In this document: piece by piece, positions 1-11,181 of the stretch | Layout of the letters: every line of letters begins with the position of its first letter | How positions within the stretch are numbered: the stretch's first letter is position 1 | Source of the DNA: Megachile rotundata | Lineage: Eukaryota; Arthropoda; Insecta; Hymenoptera; Megachilidae | Length of the DNA stretch: 64,000 bases | Assembly (NCBI RefSeq): GCF_050947335.1 | Contig: NC_134993.1 | Coordinates: forward strand, 14,694,001-14,758,000 | Reading direction: 5' to 3' | Notes under the pieces: generated by a model | The model's input: only the letters and a program-made list of their open reading frames with translations | Database searches by the model: none | Told to the model about the DNA's origin: nothing | Position numbers and translations under genes: made by a program

Positions 1-569
1 CACTCGTGACGCACCCATGACTTACTTGTGACGCACTCGCGACGCACCTATGATATATTCGTGACGCACTCGTGACGCATCCATGACTTACTTGTGACGC
101 ACTCGCGACGCACCCATAATCTATTTATGACGCACTTGTGACGCACCCATGACTTACTTGTGACGCACTAGCGACGCACCCACGATAATATTTACGACGC
201 ACTTGCGACGCATCCATGATATATTCATGACGCACTTGTGACGCACTCGCGACGCACCCATGAAAATATCCAGAACGCACTCGTGACGCACCCATGGCAT
301 ACCTGTGACGCACCCATGGCATACATGTGACGCACCCATAGCATACCTGTGACGCACTCGTGACGCACCCATGGCATACTCGTGATGTTCCCATATGATA
401 GCTGTGACGCACTCGCGACGCACCTATATCACACTCGTGACGCACCTATATTACACTCATGACGCATTCGCGACGCACCAATGACATACTCGTGACGCAC
501 CTATATTTCACTCATGACACATTCGTGACGCATCTATGACATATTCGTGACGCACCCACAACGCACTCT
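1..569 (-). repeat. GTGCGTCA minisatellite array A (minus orientation)
   Basis: Degenerate tandem array read on + as TGACGCAC with short spacers such as CATGACTTACTT and TCG, spaced about 11-18 bp. It is cut by the left window edge. Several open frames across it (for example minus 125-445) are only low-complexity translations of the array. It is the inverted counterpart of the arrays near 13, 19 and 55.5 kb. Confidence 0.95.
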
Positions 570-735
570 ACGTCAGCTGTGTTTTTCCAGGATTTTTAAT
601 ACACTGCAATTTGAAGTTAAAGTCCAATAATTTGCATAGTCGCTTGCGTAAAAACTGGCATAACTTTCCTTGTCTGTTTTAGTACCGTAGTTGTGAGTAA
701 TTAGTTCTGAAGCACCTTTCATAGGTGACGCACCT
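570..735 (-). repeat. Leader of array A with terminal palindrome
   Basis: Read on the minus strand, this begins with AGGTG-CGT-CACCT (723-735). It then carries TAAAACAGACAA, TATGCAAATTATTG, CTTCAAATT and ACAGCTG, and enters the GTGCGT array. The same words in the same order occur before the arrays at 18.77, 19.08 and 55.61 kb. This is sequence-level homology of a non-tandem segment, so the arrays share a common ancestor and are not independent expansions. Confidence 0.75.
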
Positions 736-1040
736 GATAAATCATAGGGCAAGAGGTTAAATGGCAGCTTGCATAAAGCGAGTATTCTCGGAGCATGATG
801 TTTGTTCTATAGATTACGCGGATCGAACGTAGTGACGTAGGTGCAGACGAGTACGAGTACGTCATCGTTGCATCTAGTACGTCACAGGCTGATAACGAGT
901 AATACTGGCCGCTGCAATTGTTTATCGATTCGCGTGGGTTGAAAGGAGATTCGATAGCTCGGTGTTAGTTGTCGTCTAAACGAATAAGATAGAATGTCTC
1001 TTTTAGTTTTTTAGAACGTTCGATTCTGTTGTAAAAGTAA
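736..1040. other. Unremarkable non-coding DNA
   Basis: Unique AT-rich sequence. I see no gene, repeat or splice-supported exon. Confidence 0.6.
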
Positions 1041-1440
1041 TTGTGTGAGGTTGATGATGAAGGTAGGGGATTAAATATGTGGTCCTTGATTTTTTGGTGA
1101 TTGAAAGCTTAGTACCTTGACAACTTCTGTAAGGTTGACGATAGAAGTAATAGAGAATTAAATATGTATATGGTTCTTGATTTTTTCTCGATTGAAAATT
1201 TAGTACTGTAACAACTTCTATAAGGTTGATGAAGGTAATAAAGGATTAAATAAATGGTCCTTGATTTTTTGTCGATCGAAAACTTAGTATCTTGACAATT
1301 TTTGTAAGGTTTTGATAAAAGTAATAGAGGATTAAATATATGGTTCTTGATTTTTTCTCGATCGAAAACTTAGCACTGTGACAACTTCTACAAGCTTGAT
1401 GAAGATAGTAGAGGATTAATACTAAAACTACCAAACTAGT
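1041..1440. repeat. 85-89 bp tandem repeat, about 4-5 copies
   Basis: Copies are recognised by TGGTCCTTGATTTTTT and AACTTCTGTAAGGTTGA. Each runs GATTAAATA, then CCTTGATTTTTT, GATCGAAAACTTAGTA and GACAACTTCTGTAAGG. Two detached copies occur at about 1632-1765, separated by unrelated sequence, which suggests expansion followed by interruption. Confidence 0.85.
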
Positions 1441-3180
1441 CAAATGACTCCACAAGTTTATCATTATAAGGTACACATTTTGTTAAAATACATTCCTTGA
1501 AACCAGAGTTGATTTTCATCAAGATAAAGAATAAATGTATGTACTAATTTATGTTTCATCGTTTGTTTATTTATTTTTTAACTTCATTTTTAATTTCTAA
1601 TTAAATACACATTACATGCCGGTAGGTTTAATGTTAAATAAATGGTCCTTGATTTTTTGCCCATCCAAAACTTACCGTGACAACTTCTGTAAGGTTTTGA
1701 TAAAAGTAATAGAGGATTAAATACATGGTCCTTGTTTGGCGATCGAAAACCTACCGTGACGACTTAGTTCCACCGAGGTCAGTTTAGCGAAAGGCTTAGA
1801 CAGGGGTCGAAAAGAAAGTGGCTTGCGCAACTGGTTCGTGTAACAACGTAAAAATGTTAACGATTTCATGGTGTACGGAGGTATATTCACCCTTGCTCAT
1901 TGTCGCCCCTCGCAAGGGCGAATTTGATGACTCAGAACGCTTTTACACGGAACGCACAGGGGAAAGACGAGCAAACATCTTCGCGTTGGAGTAGCTGGTT
2001 TGCTCGAGGGTGCCTCTGAAACGTGTCTGTCGTAATTTCAGCGTTTTACGTTTTACCCTGGCGAAATTTCTTCCCTTTCACGACTGACACTTTCTAATAT
2101 TTCGCAAAAATTACAAAACTGGACCGAATTCAGATCAATTTAGCGGATCGAGAGAGGTATCCTTTGCGGAATTTGCATAGATAACGTGTCCTGATTACCC
2201 GAGTAATCACGGGTGACAGGATTTTCAGGATTCTAGAAAGCGTGAACGAAACGGTTCGAAGGGGACGGGAATTCTTGTGTGCCCACTGTAATGCCCAGCG
2301 ATGATTATGGCATTATCGGCACGCGATGCGCTTCGCTGAAAAATCTAGCATAATGCCCGGAGCTAAGCGGTTTCCTTGTTTGGTTCAAATTGCGGTAATC
2401 GAGCTGTTTTCCTTTAGGAAACTTTTCAATCCATCTCAGGAAACTCTACATACTTCACCAATATAAATCCTTAATTCAATACAAAATTTTTAATTCATTC
2501 AAAAATCCTTAATTCATTCAAAAATTATTTAATCAACTCATTCAATAATTCTTAAAGCAACTCATTCAAAATTTCTTCAATCAACTCATTGAAAAATTCT
2601 TTAATCATTTTATTATTCATACATTCCTCTACAATTGTCTCGCATTTAAAATTGTCTTATCGACGCAAACGTTACGATTTCACTTTTTCTGATATCGATT
2701 ATAAATCGTGACTGGTATTTTCGATCGACTGCTCCACTTCAAACCTGTTGTTTTTCCACGAGATCGTTAGATAATGTCGTAATCGATTGTTCGGAATAAA
2801 ATATCGTTTCTAGAGAGATCGAATTTATCGATCGAGCGAGACTCCCGATGGTAATGTCATTCGTTGACTTTATCTGTGTCACTGAAGTCAACCACGTAGC
2901 TACTGGAACCAGAACCTGGGACTTGTTTTATTAATCAAATTTTGTTTGAAATTATTAACATCAAAATTAAAGTTCATACTGTTAAGATCAGTGCATTAGT
3001 TTACCTCTCAAGTTTGAATTTTTTAGTCATACTGATCTTCAACAATACTTTAGTATATTTAATTATATTCAGTTTACTTAGACAGTAAAATTGTTTGTGT
3101 TACTATGTTGAAATTCTAAATTGATATTACAGCTAGTGCAATGTCAGCTATCTCTGAGATCAATAAATTAAAAAAAAAAC
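1441..3180. other. Non-coding DNA with small repeat patches
   Basis: No gene is seen. It holds the two detached 85-bp repeat copies (1632-1765) and a short run of degenerate repeats containing AATCAACTCATTCAA at about 2460-2620. The rest is unique. Confidence 0.6.
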
Positions 3181-3690
3181 AATTTAGTTCGACACTTTAG
3201 GAATTTATTTAGTGCATTCAAAAATAAATCAAATTTAGAAATGCATTTATTTAGTTTCATCAAACATCATTTACTTTAGACAGAAACTTTAGTCCACTCA
3301 AAAATAAATTAAATTTAAAAATGCATCTACTTAGTTTCATCAAACATCATTCACTTTAGGCAGAAACTTTAGTCCACTCAAAAATAAATTAAATTTAAAA
3401 ATGCATCTACTTAGTTTCATCAAACATCATTCACTTTAGACAGAAACTTTAGTCCATTCAAAAATAAATTAAATTTAAAAGTGCATCTACTTAGTTTCAT
3501 CAAACATCATTCACTTTAGGCAGAAACTTTAGTCCATTCAAAAATAAATTAAATTTAGAAATGCATTTATTTAGTTTCATCAAACATCATTCACTTTAGG
3601 CAGAAACTTTAGTCCACTCAAAAATAAATTAAATTTAAAAATGCATCTACTTAGTTTCATCAAACATCATTTACTTTATACAGAAAAAAC
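3181..3690. repeat. 80-bp tandem repeat, about 6 copies
   Basis: CAGAAACTTTAGTCCACTC recurs every 80-81 bp (about 3280, 3361, 3441, 3521, 3601), with AAATAAATTAAATTTA and TTAGTTTCATCAAACATCA in every copy. Divergence is a few percent. Confidence 0.93.
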
Positions 3691-3754
3691 AATTGAACAT
3701 TACCTATAAATTACTTAATGTTACAATGTCATTGTTCATAACTATTATGCAAGT

Positions 3755-3925
3755 GCAATGCAACTTTCTAACAAGTACATTTTGTTTGCAAATACACTGC
3801 AACTTTTTAATAAGTACATTTTGTTTGCAAATACACTGCAACTTTTTAATAAGTACAATTTGTTCGCAAATACCCCGCAACTTTCTAACAAGTATAATTT
3901 CTCCGCAAATACCTTGCAACATTTC
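3755..3925. repeat. 39-bp tandem repeat, 4-5 copies
   Basis: Unit GCAACTTTCTAACAAGTA followed by a TTTGTTTGCAAATAC segment, spaced 39 bp. Because 39 is a multiple of three, open frames on both strands run through it. They are not genes. Confidence 0.9.
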
Positions 3926-4097
3926 GCAATTGCGTCTTTGACTCGTAGAGAAATTTTGACGAGGCAGGGAGATAAAGTACGTGCGTCCGTATCGAGGGTG
4001 CATACGCGAGTGATAATGTTGACGACAACTGCCGACGTAAGCGCGTGGTCAGTTCGGTCGTATTCGGCCGGCTCGGGCGAACGCGTGTTCGTTTCGG

Positions 4098-4133
4098 AGT
4101 CAGTCGTAGTCGGGATGGCGAGGTGCACGGTTC
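4098..4133 (+). promoter_or_regulatory. Candidate Inr + DPE core promoter
   Basis: An initiator TCAGTC has its A at 4102. GGTTC at 4129-4133 starts exactly at +28 and fits the DPE consensus RGWYV at the required spacing. No TATA box is seen. The surrounding 4040-4260 is far richer in CpG than the flanks, as expected at an insect transcription start. A second TCAGT at 4049-4053 has no DPE at the right distance. Assignment to Rgl rests on strand and position only. Confidence 0.5.
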
Positions 4134-4354
4134 GCGGACCGCGTTTACCTCGATCCACGGTGTCGCGTGTTTCTTCTCGTGTTCCTCGCCGACCACCTGT
4201 GCTCCCGTCTGCCACACATTGTTCGTCTCCGCGCGTGTCTGTGTGCGTGCATCTCGCTTAAATTTCGAAAGGGCAGGTGCTTCTAAAGAATACTGGTTCG
4301 ATCGTGCATCGAACGTCCGTAGAATATCTTGGACTCTAAATTGTAGCTTGAAAG
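4102..4354 (+). other. Candidate 5' non-coding exon (probably Rgl) with a uORF
   Basis: This CpG-rich segment starts at the proposed initiator and ends at a good splice donor (AAAG then GTAAGA at 4355). It holds an upstream ORF from ATG 4115 to the stop at 4259-4261 (48 residues, Arg/Ser/Pro-rich, no recognisable domain). Splicing to the exon near 11.13 kb would make this the Rgl leader exon. I cannot exclude that it belongs to another transcript. Confidence 0.45.
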
Positions 4355-5385
4355 GTAAGAGTCCTGGGTTTAATCGAGCTACTCCTATCAAAATGATTTG
4401 ATAGAATGATTTTAATTTATATCAATTACAATAACAGTGAGAGAATCGTTTGACTTAAGTTGCTCCGTTTGTCGCAGTGAGTTTGAAAGTAAAAAATTTC
4501 CAGTATCGATTAATCGATATCTTTCCCTCGATTATGAAGTAGATTACGCGATAAATATCTTAAGGTCACTGCAAGTAAACAGTTTCAAGCGAGAATATGA
4601 TTTCTCTCGTGGAAAACGATTCCCACGAGTATTGGCGCCTTGCAAATGACGCCTTTATCGCAACCCGCTGACATATCATCGCGTTATCAACCTTTATCGT
4701 CCTAACTCCTCAGATAGGCAAATTTTAATTAATAAAATATTTGCTCACAATTCTTCCGAACATAACTAAACTTGGAATGCGTTTATATTTCCCACGCCGG
4801 TTTAGATAAAGAACACTTTTATCGTTGCACGTGTACCTAACCTAATAAAGGCGTTTCTAGGAACGAAAGCACATGCACCTTTCCACGTGCACTGTTCCGC
4901 GTACCGTATGACTAACGTTCGCTCGATACTTGGTCAGGCAATTGTCTCGTCAGAAATTGAACGTCGATTCCAGCAGGACGTAACACACAGAAATAGACAG
5001 TTACGAGACCGAAACGTATGCAACGTGGAATTTGTAGACGCGATTGATCTGACGCTGCGCGCAAGCGTTCTGCAATTTTGAGTGCGATTGACACCTGAGA
5101 GGGCAGAGAATGAGCCAAGAGCTTTTACAGAATTTTCTGTGGAAAATTTGAGGCTGAAATGTTTGTTAAATCGTTTTGGAGACTCGTGAGAGTAGATCTC
5201 CGATCAACCTTGTTCGATGCATGTGATACGAGGTCACGGTGTTAATACGTCGAGACGGCGTTAACAGAATTGTTTGTACACAACCGTTCCGTGTGCAATA
5301 GCTTCGATTAATTTCGTCGTCGGCAATTGAAACCGTGCATCGCCATTAGTTTTCAATTTTATATAATATAGATTTAACCCTTGTG
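4355..5385. other. Putative intron, no feature seen
   Basis: Unique AT-rich sequence. Short open frames (for example 4437-4649) lack coding-like composition or splice context. Confidence 0.6.
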
Positions 5386-6085
5386 ATGGTTCAAACGTGA
5401 CAAATTTTAGTCAAATTTTTAGTTGAAATTTTTAGTGAGAAATCTTAATCAAATTCTTAGTTGAAATTTTTAGTGAGAAATCTTAATCAAATTCTTAGTT
5501 GAAATTTTTAGTGAGAAATCTTATTCAAATTCTTAGTTGAAATTTTTAGTGAGAAATCTTAATCAAATTCTTAGTTGAAATTTTTAGTGAGAAATCTTAA
5601 TCAAATCCTTAGTTGACAAATCTTAATCAAATTCTTAGTTGAAATTTTTAGTGAGAAATCTTATTCAAATCCTTAGTTGAAATTTTTAGTGAGAAATCTT
5701 AATCAAATCCTTAGTTGAAATTTTTACTGACAAATCTTAATCAAATCCTTAGTTGACAAATCTTAATCAAATTCTTAGTTGAAATTTTTAGTGAGAAATC
5801 TTATTCAAATCCTTAGTTGAAATTTTTAGTGAGAAATCTTAATCAAATCCTTAGTTGAAATTTTTACTGACAAATCTTAATCAAATCCTTAGTTGACAAA
5901 TCTTAATCAAATTCTTAGTTGAAATTTTTAGTGAGAAATCTTAATCAAATCCTTAGTTGAAATTTTTAGTGAGAAATCTTAATCAAATCCTTAATTGAAA
6001 TTTTTACTGACAAATCTTAATCAAATCCTTAGTTGACAAACCTTAATCAAATTCTTAGTTGAAATTTTTAGTGAAAAATCTTGAA
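5386..6085. repeat. 37-bp tandem repeat with 26-bp deleted variants
   Basis: Unit AATCTTAATCAAATTCTTA plus GTTGAAATTTTTAGTGAGA. A shorter form, where TTAGTTGACAAATC replaces the AAATTTTTAGTGAG part, recurs at a regular interval, so the array has a higher-order pattern near its middle. Confidence 0.93.
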
Positions 6086-6500
6086 TCTAACATTTGAAGA
6101 TTGAAATTTAAGTTTGAGCTTGCCATCTGAATTGATCTGAAGCTTGCGATCTGAAGATAGAAATAAAATCTCTATCAGATTCCTGTTTGTAAACATTAAA
6201 GTGACGCACTCATAAATTACACAGTAAAGAGTCAGAGGAATCGCATCGAAGTATCCGGAGCGTGCATTGTTCCGTCCACCTCTCGAATAAGAAAATAACG
6301 TAACAGCCGAGTCATTTTAGTCGCCAAATGATTCATGCCAGGCTGAAATGCGCTTAAAGTACATTTCCTGCCACGGACCGATCCACCTCTCTTTATGGAC
6401 AATATAACCGTATTGCATAATGCGTGCGCTCGAATTGTCTGCGTTTCTCGAGCAGTCTGTTATTCTCATGCTTTCCAATGGCGAAGTTTATGGGATGGCG
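6086..6500. other. Non-coding DNA
   Basis: Unique sequence with one isolated GTGACGCACTC (about 6201), a lone relic of the minisatellite motif. Confidence 0.5.
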
Positions 6501-6514
6501 GAATGGTGGAAGTC

Positions 6515-7480
6515 TGGGGATTTGGAGGATATTGGAATTTGGGGGTTTAGGGATTTGGGGATGTGGGGAGTTGGAGGTTTAGGGGTTTGGGGATTTGGGG
6601 GTTTAGAGATTTGGGGATGTAGGGAGTTGGGGGTTTAGAGATTTGGGGACGTAGGGATTTGGGGTGGTAGGAATTTAGGGACGTAGGGATTTAGGGTGGT
6701 AGGAATTTGGGGACGTAGGGATTTCGGGTGGTAGGAATTTGGGGACGTAGGGATTTGTGGGAACGTAGGGAGTTGGGGACGTAGGGATTTGGGGTGGTAG
6801 GAATTTGGGGACGTAGGGATTTGGGGACGTAGGGATTTGTGGGAACGTAGGGAGTTGGGGACGTAGGGATTTGGGAACGTAGGAATTTGGGAACGTAGGA
6901 ATTTGGGGACGTAGGGATTTAGGGATGTAAGGAGTTGGGGACGTAGGGATTTGGGGACGTAGGGAGTTGGGGACGTAGGGATTTGAGGACGTAGGAATTT
7001 GGAGACGTAGGGATTTGGGATGGTAAGAATTTGGGGACGTAGGGATTTGGGAACGTAGGAATTTGGGGACGTAGAGAGTTGGGGACGTAGGGATTTGGGG
7101 ACGTAGGGATTTGGGGACGTAGGAATTTGGGGTGGTAAGAATTTGGGGACGTAGGGATTTGGGAACGTAGGAATTTGGGGACGTAGAGAGTTGGGGACGT
7201 AGGGATTTGGGAACGTAGGAATTTGGGGACATAGGGATTTGGGGACGTAGGAATTTGGGAACGTAGGGATTTGGGGTGGTAGGAATTTGGGAACGTAGGG
7301 ATTTGGGGTGGTAGGAATTTAGGAATGTAAGGAAGTTGGAAATGTAGGTATTTAGGGGTCTAGAGATTTGGAAACGCAAGAATTTGGGTATGTTGGGAGT
7401 TGAAAATGTAGGTATTTGGTGGTCTAGAGATTTGGAAATATAGACATTTGGGGATCATAGGAATTTGAGAACTTAGGAAT
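6515..7480 (+). repeat. G-rich 16-18 bp minisatellite (TTTGGGGACGTAGGGA)
   Basis: About 50 imperfect units, with variants GGGGTGGTAGGAATTT and GGGAACGTAGGAATTT. The + strand carries closely spaced runs of 3-4 G throughout, so it has strong G-quadruplex potential. The long minus-strand open frame (6675-7379, Pro/Tyr/Val/Ser repeats) is the translation of the array and is not regarded as a gene. Confidence 0.95.
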
Positions 7481-8630
7481 TTTTATAATTTACCTACGTG
7501 AGGGTTTAGAGATTTAGGGATGTAGAAATGTGAATATATAAGTATCTGACAATTTTGGAAAGAAGTTCCTCTTCTCTCTTACCATCTTCTCCAAATACAG
7601 TCCTTCCTACCAGTCGCTCTATCCCAAACTAGTAACTAGTAGTTACTAACCTTGCTCCTCCTCAAATTTTTGTATCTCTTCACCTACTCATCCTCACCAA
7701 ATCATCCGAAAGATAAAATGCTTTCCTTCCTTTTTTCCTTTCTTTCTTTTTTTAATCACCCTGTAAAGACAAACCTATAGAACGCTATAATCCCGACGCT
7801 AGCAGTACCAGTTACTGCCAGACTTCTCGACTGGAATATCGATATTGTCCAGATTTGGTTCTTCAGACGTCTGTTATAAACTCTTCCGGTCGTATTCATA
7901 TTTCTGACGATACAGTTAACGTTTGCCTGTTATTCGTGCCTCTGTGTACAACAGCATCGCGTAAATCTCGTTAATTCCTTCAGTCTCGTTTACGAAAGAC
8001 ACGCTGCGCGAGCGTGCTCGCGTTAAGCGGAAGTTTCTTGTAGCGGCAAAAATGTCTGTAATTTGTTTCATTATGCTTCGCGGAAAATTCTAACGGTCTG
8101 TGTATTATCTGAAAATGTTGACATGCAAGTTTTCATTAATTAACGAGAGTTAGGACAGGAAAATTTTGTTTAATATAGAATATTTCTTTTAATAGCATCA
8201 TTGTCAAATTGAAAGATTAACTTAGCGATTTATTTCGATGTGTGTACTTGTTCTTATTATCATGTTCGATATTGTGCTAACATTGCAAGGAGAATAAAAA
8301 AGTAAGCAATTATTTCTAGTAAAAGTCGTACCATCTTCATTGTTCGAAATCTTTAACTCGAAATAAAAGACCAGCAAACGATCCACATTTCATCAAGGAA
8401 AAAGTTTGCAGCAAACGTTCTTTGACAATGAAAAGTTAAGGTCTCGTGTCAAGCGGCGACAGGGCGTTCGTTTTATCGAAACGAGGCGTCGACGGGCATC
8501 GACTCATTTATCGAGTAGACATTTCGTTCCATCGTTTCGACGATTTAAGGTCGACTTGATTTTATTGTCGCTTTTCTGAGGAGACAAGGGAGATTTTCTT
8601 GAAACTTCCAGTATTTAATTACTCATAAGT
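7481..8630. other. Putative intron, nothing recognised
   Basis: Pyrimidine-rich patch at 7560-7760, otherwise unique sequence. No exon is supported. Confidence 0.55.
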
Positions 8631-8634
8631 TATT

Positions 8635-8718
8635 TAGTCTTTCAAGATTTCAAGTTAGTAGCGTCTTTCAAGATTTCAAGTTAGTAGCGTCTTTCAAGAT
8701 TTCAAGTTAGTAGCCTCT
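8635..8718. repeat. 26-bp repeat, 3 copies
   Basis: TTTCAAGATTTCAAGTTAGT followed by AGCGTC, three tandem copies with one substitution in the last. Confidence 0.9.
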
Positions 8719-8797
8719 TTCAAGATTTTTCGAAGAAATTGCATTTGAATTGAAAATCTTATTCCTTCATAAGGAATTCGTGATAAAAATTTAGCAA

Positions 8798-8867
8798 GGA
8801 ACCCAGTGGCTCAGAGCGTAGCGTCAAAGACTGATAATCTGCAGATTCGCGGATCGAGTCTCCTTTT
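8798..8867 (+). pseudogene. tRNA-like Pol III sequence (tRNA pseudogene or SINE head)
   Basis: TGGCTCAGAGCGTAGC (8807-8822) fits a Pol III A box. GGATCGAGTCT (8851-8861) is one base off a B box. TTTTT follows at 8863. The anticodon-loop position would read CTGATAA. The would-be acceptor arms (GGAACCC and the bases before the T run) do not pair and the anticodon stem is poor, so a functional tRNA is unlikely. A tRNA-derived relic is the better reading. Confidence 0.5.
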
Positions 8868-9010
8868 TGATTTTATTTTTTTTTCTTTCAATTTATGTCT
8901 ACTTCATTTTTAATTATAATGAAATCTGCTATAATGAACAGTTTTTTATTTTTTGAATAGAAAATGCATTTATTTGTGAACATTCTATCGAACATACAAA
9001 TTATTAAATA

Positions 9011-9240
9011 TATTCACGTTGTCACTACACATTTTCTTTATTAATTCTAGTATGACAATATTCATATTCGTAATAAAAAACCTTGTTAAAAGCCTCTTGT
9101 ATAGTCCCAAAGTTTTACACAACACTAATACATTTACATTGTCACTACACATTTTCTTCATTAATTCTAGTATGACAATATTCATATTCATAATAAAAAA
9201 CCTTGTTAAAAGCCTCTTATATGCCCCAAAGTTTAACACA
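9011..9240. repeat. 120-bp tandem duplication, 2 copies
   Basis: GTCACTACACATTTTCTT recurs at 9021 and 9141 with the following 100 bp nearly identical (TTAATTCTAGTATGACAATA, AACCTTGTTAAAAGCCTCTT). The overlapping open frames on both strands derive from the duplication. Confidence 0.92.
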
Positions 9241-9865
9241 ACAGTAATTTTCATAAAAAAATTGGTAACGGTGAATAATCGAATACAAAGATTGCACAGC
9301 TGGAAGTAAACGCTTGCGAAGGTTGTAATAATAAATGTTCTTGCACGAAGATGAATCAGTTTGATCGTTTTCGCGATGATATTGTATTACCGCTGCGTAA
9401 CGAATCGGCACGTGGGAAATCGTGAACGCGTACAGAATGCCCGTCATGCATCGTGGATCGGTATGATAAATCGCCGCAAGATCGTTTATTCTCTGTCTTC
9501 CTGCGACAGTAGGCGAAAAGTCACGGGGTTAGTCTAGCAAGTGCTCGCGTTTCGACTAATGGTCGGAAATGCGATTCCTCCTACGCACCTCACACGACAT
9601 CCTCTTTAACGAAAATTCCTTCGACCTTTATGCTGTTCTACCTGAACATCGATTTTAACCTTTGATCTTTGCACTGTGATAACATGGGTGAACATTTGCT
9701 CGATTCGCAGAAATCGGTTATTAAATATATTTAATACTTTCAAAGGTGAAAGAAATATTTGTTAAATGCTTTGGGAGGTGAAGTAAATATTTGTTAAATA
9801 GTTTGAAAGGTGAAAGAAATATTTTTTAACGAAATCAGAGTGTCATACTGTACGCGATATTTGAA
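9241..9865. other. Non-coding DNA
   Basis: Unique apart from three degenerate copies of GGTGAAAGAAATATTTGTTAA at about 9740-9830. Confidence 0.5.
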
Positions 9866-9869
9866 TTGC

Positions 9870-9899
9870 GCGCGCAGGGGGGGTCACGTGACTGCGCGC
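9870..9899. promoter_or_regulatory. Hairpin enclosing a perfect GTCACGTGAC E-box
   Basis: GCGCGCAG (9870-9877) and CTGCGCGC (9892-9899) form perfect 8-bp inverted arms. Just before the right arm, and overlapping it by one base, is GTCACGTGAC (9883-9892), a 10-bp palindrome identical to the E-box bound by MiT/TFE, USF and Max family bHLH-ZIP factors. It stands in AT-rich DNA. Regulatory function is inference. Confidence 0.4.
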
Positions 9900-10365
9900 C
9901 TCGAGGGCTCCTCTTTTCGCCCCCCATGTGATGTATAAACATAATCAAATAATACTGGATAATAATACAGAATTAATCTTAAGTAATCTCAAAGCAGTAA
10001 TAGAATAATAATTTGGTAATTTTAAAATTCAGTGAAATTCATTAAAAGATTTTAATCGCAAAAATACCTTCGAGTTAAATATCGTACTATATCAAGTAAA
10101 ATTGCAAGCTATTTAAAGCTTGCTATCAAATTATCGTTACGAGCACGAAAACGGAGCAGCTTGAGAACACGAGACGCAGTTTCAGCAAACGCGAAAGAGT
10201 ATTTTATTTGACCTTCGTTCGAGATCGTAAGTTGGACTTTTAATGTCGATGGTTCCGATAACGGTGCACGTTTTCGTCGCGTCATCGATACCGTGAATCC
10301 AAACTTAGTCGACGATAAGTCAACTTTTCTACCGAATCTTCTTGCGTTTATCTTTCGCTTTATAG
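9900..10365. other. Non-coding DNA
   Basis: Unique AT-rich sequence, no exon or repeat seen. Confidence 0.5.
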
Positions 10366-11060
10366 ATCTCTTTTTGGCGCGAAAATTTGAAGCAGCGAAT
10401 TTGGCGCGAAATAGTTTGCTGTGGAAAATTTGGAGATAATTTGACGCTAGAATTTAGGGATTATTTGGTGTGAAAATTTAGAGATAGAGAATGTAGCGCG
10501 AAAATTTCAAGATAGAGTATTTGGCGCGAAAATTCAAACTTAAAGAATGCGGCGCCGAAACTCTGTAGACAATTTGCCTTGAAAATTTGAAGATAACTCT
10601 GCTGGAAAACCTTGAGATGGATAATTTAGCTTGAAAATTTAGAGATAGAGAATGTAGCGTGAAAATTTAAAGATAGACTATTTGGCGCGAAAATTCAAAC
10701 TTAAAGAATGCGGCGCCGAAACTCTGTAGACAATTTGCCTTGAAATTTGAAGATAACTCTGCGGAAAAACCTTGAGATAAATAATTTAACTTGAAAATTT
10801 AGAGATAGAGAATGTAACACGAAAATTTCAAGATAGAGTATTTGGCGCGAAAATTCAAACTTAAAGAATGTGACGCGAAACTCTGTAGACAATTTGTCTT
10901 GAAAATTTGAAGATAACTCTGCGGAAAAACCTTGAGATAGATAATTTAGCTTGAAAATTTAGAGAATATAGCGCGAAAATTTCAAGATAGAGAATTTGGC
11001 GCGAAAATTCAAACTTAAAGAATGTGACGCGAAACTCTGTAGACAATTAGGCGCGAAATT
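10366..11060 (+). repeat. About 160-bp higher-order repeat with E2F-type palindromes
   Basis: The word AATTCAAACTTAAAGAATG recurs at about 10531, 10692, 10852 and 11006, giving a 154-161 bp period built from related 30-40 bp sub-units (GAAAATTTGAAGATA). Most copies contain TTTGGCGCGAAA, which equals the E2F/DP consensus TTTSGCGCSAAA. Full or near-full sites are at about 10373, 10398, 10520, 10680, 10840, 10995 and 11048. The array ends about 70 bp before the first Rgl coding exon. Confidence 0.9.
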
Positions 11061-11181
11061 TGAAGATGAAGGTAGAGAATAAAAACCGGAGTAGCTCGAT
11101 GATGAAAAATGACAAAAAAAATTGCACAGGCCGAATCGAAGTAGCGGACGAAGGGGAAGTTCCGCGGACATTGACACGTGG

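Noticed and set aside
6675..7379. 234-codon minus-strand frame rich in Pro, Tyr, Ser
   Set aside because: It is the literal translation of the 16-18 bp G-rich minisatellite and has no start context or flanking exons.
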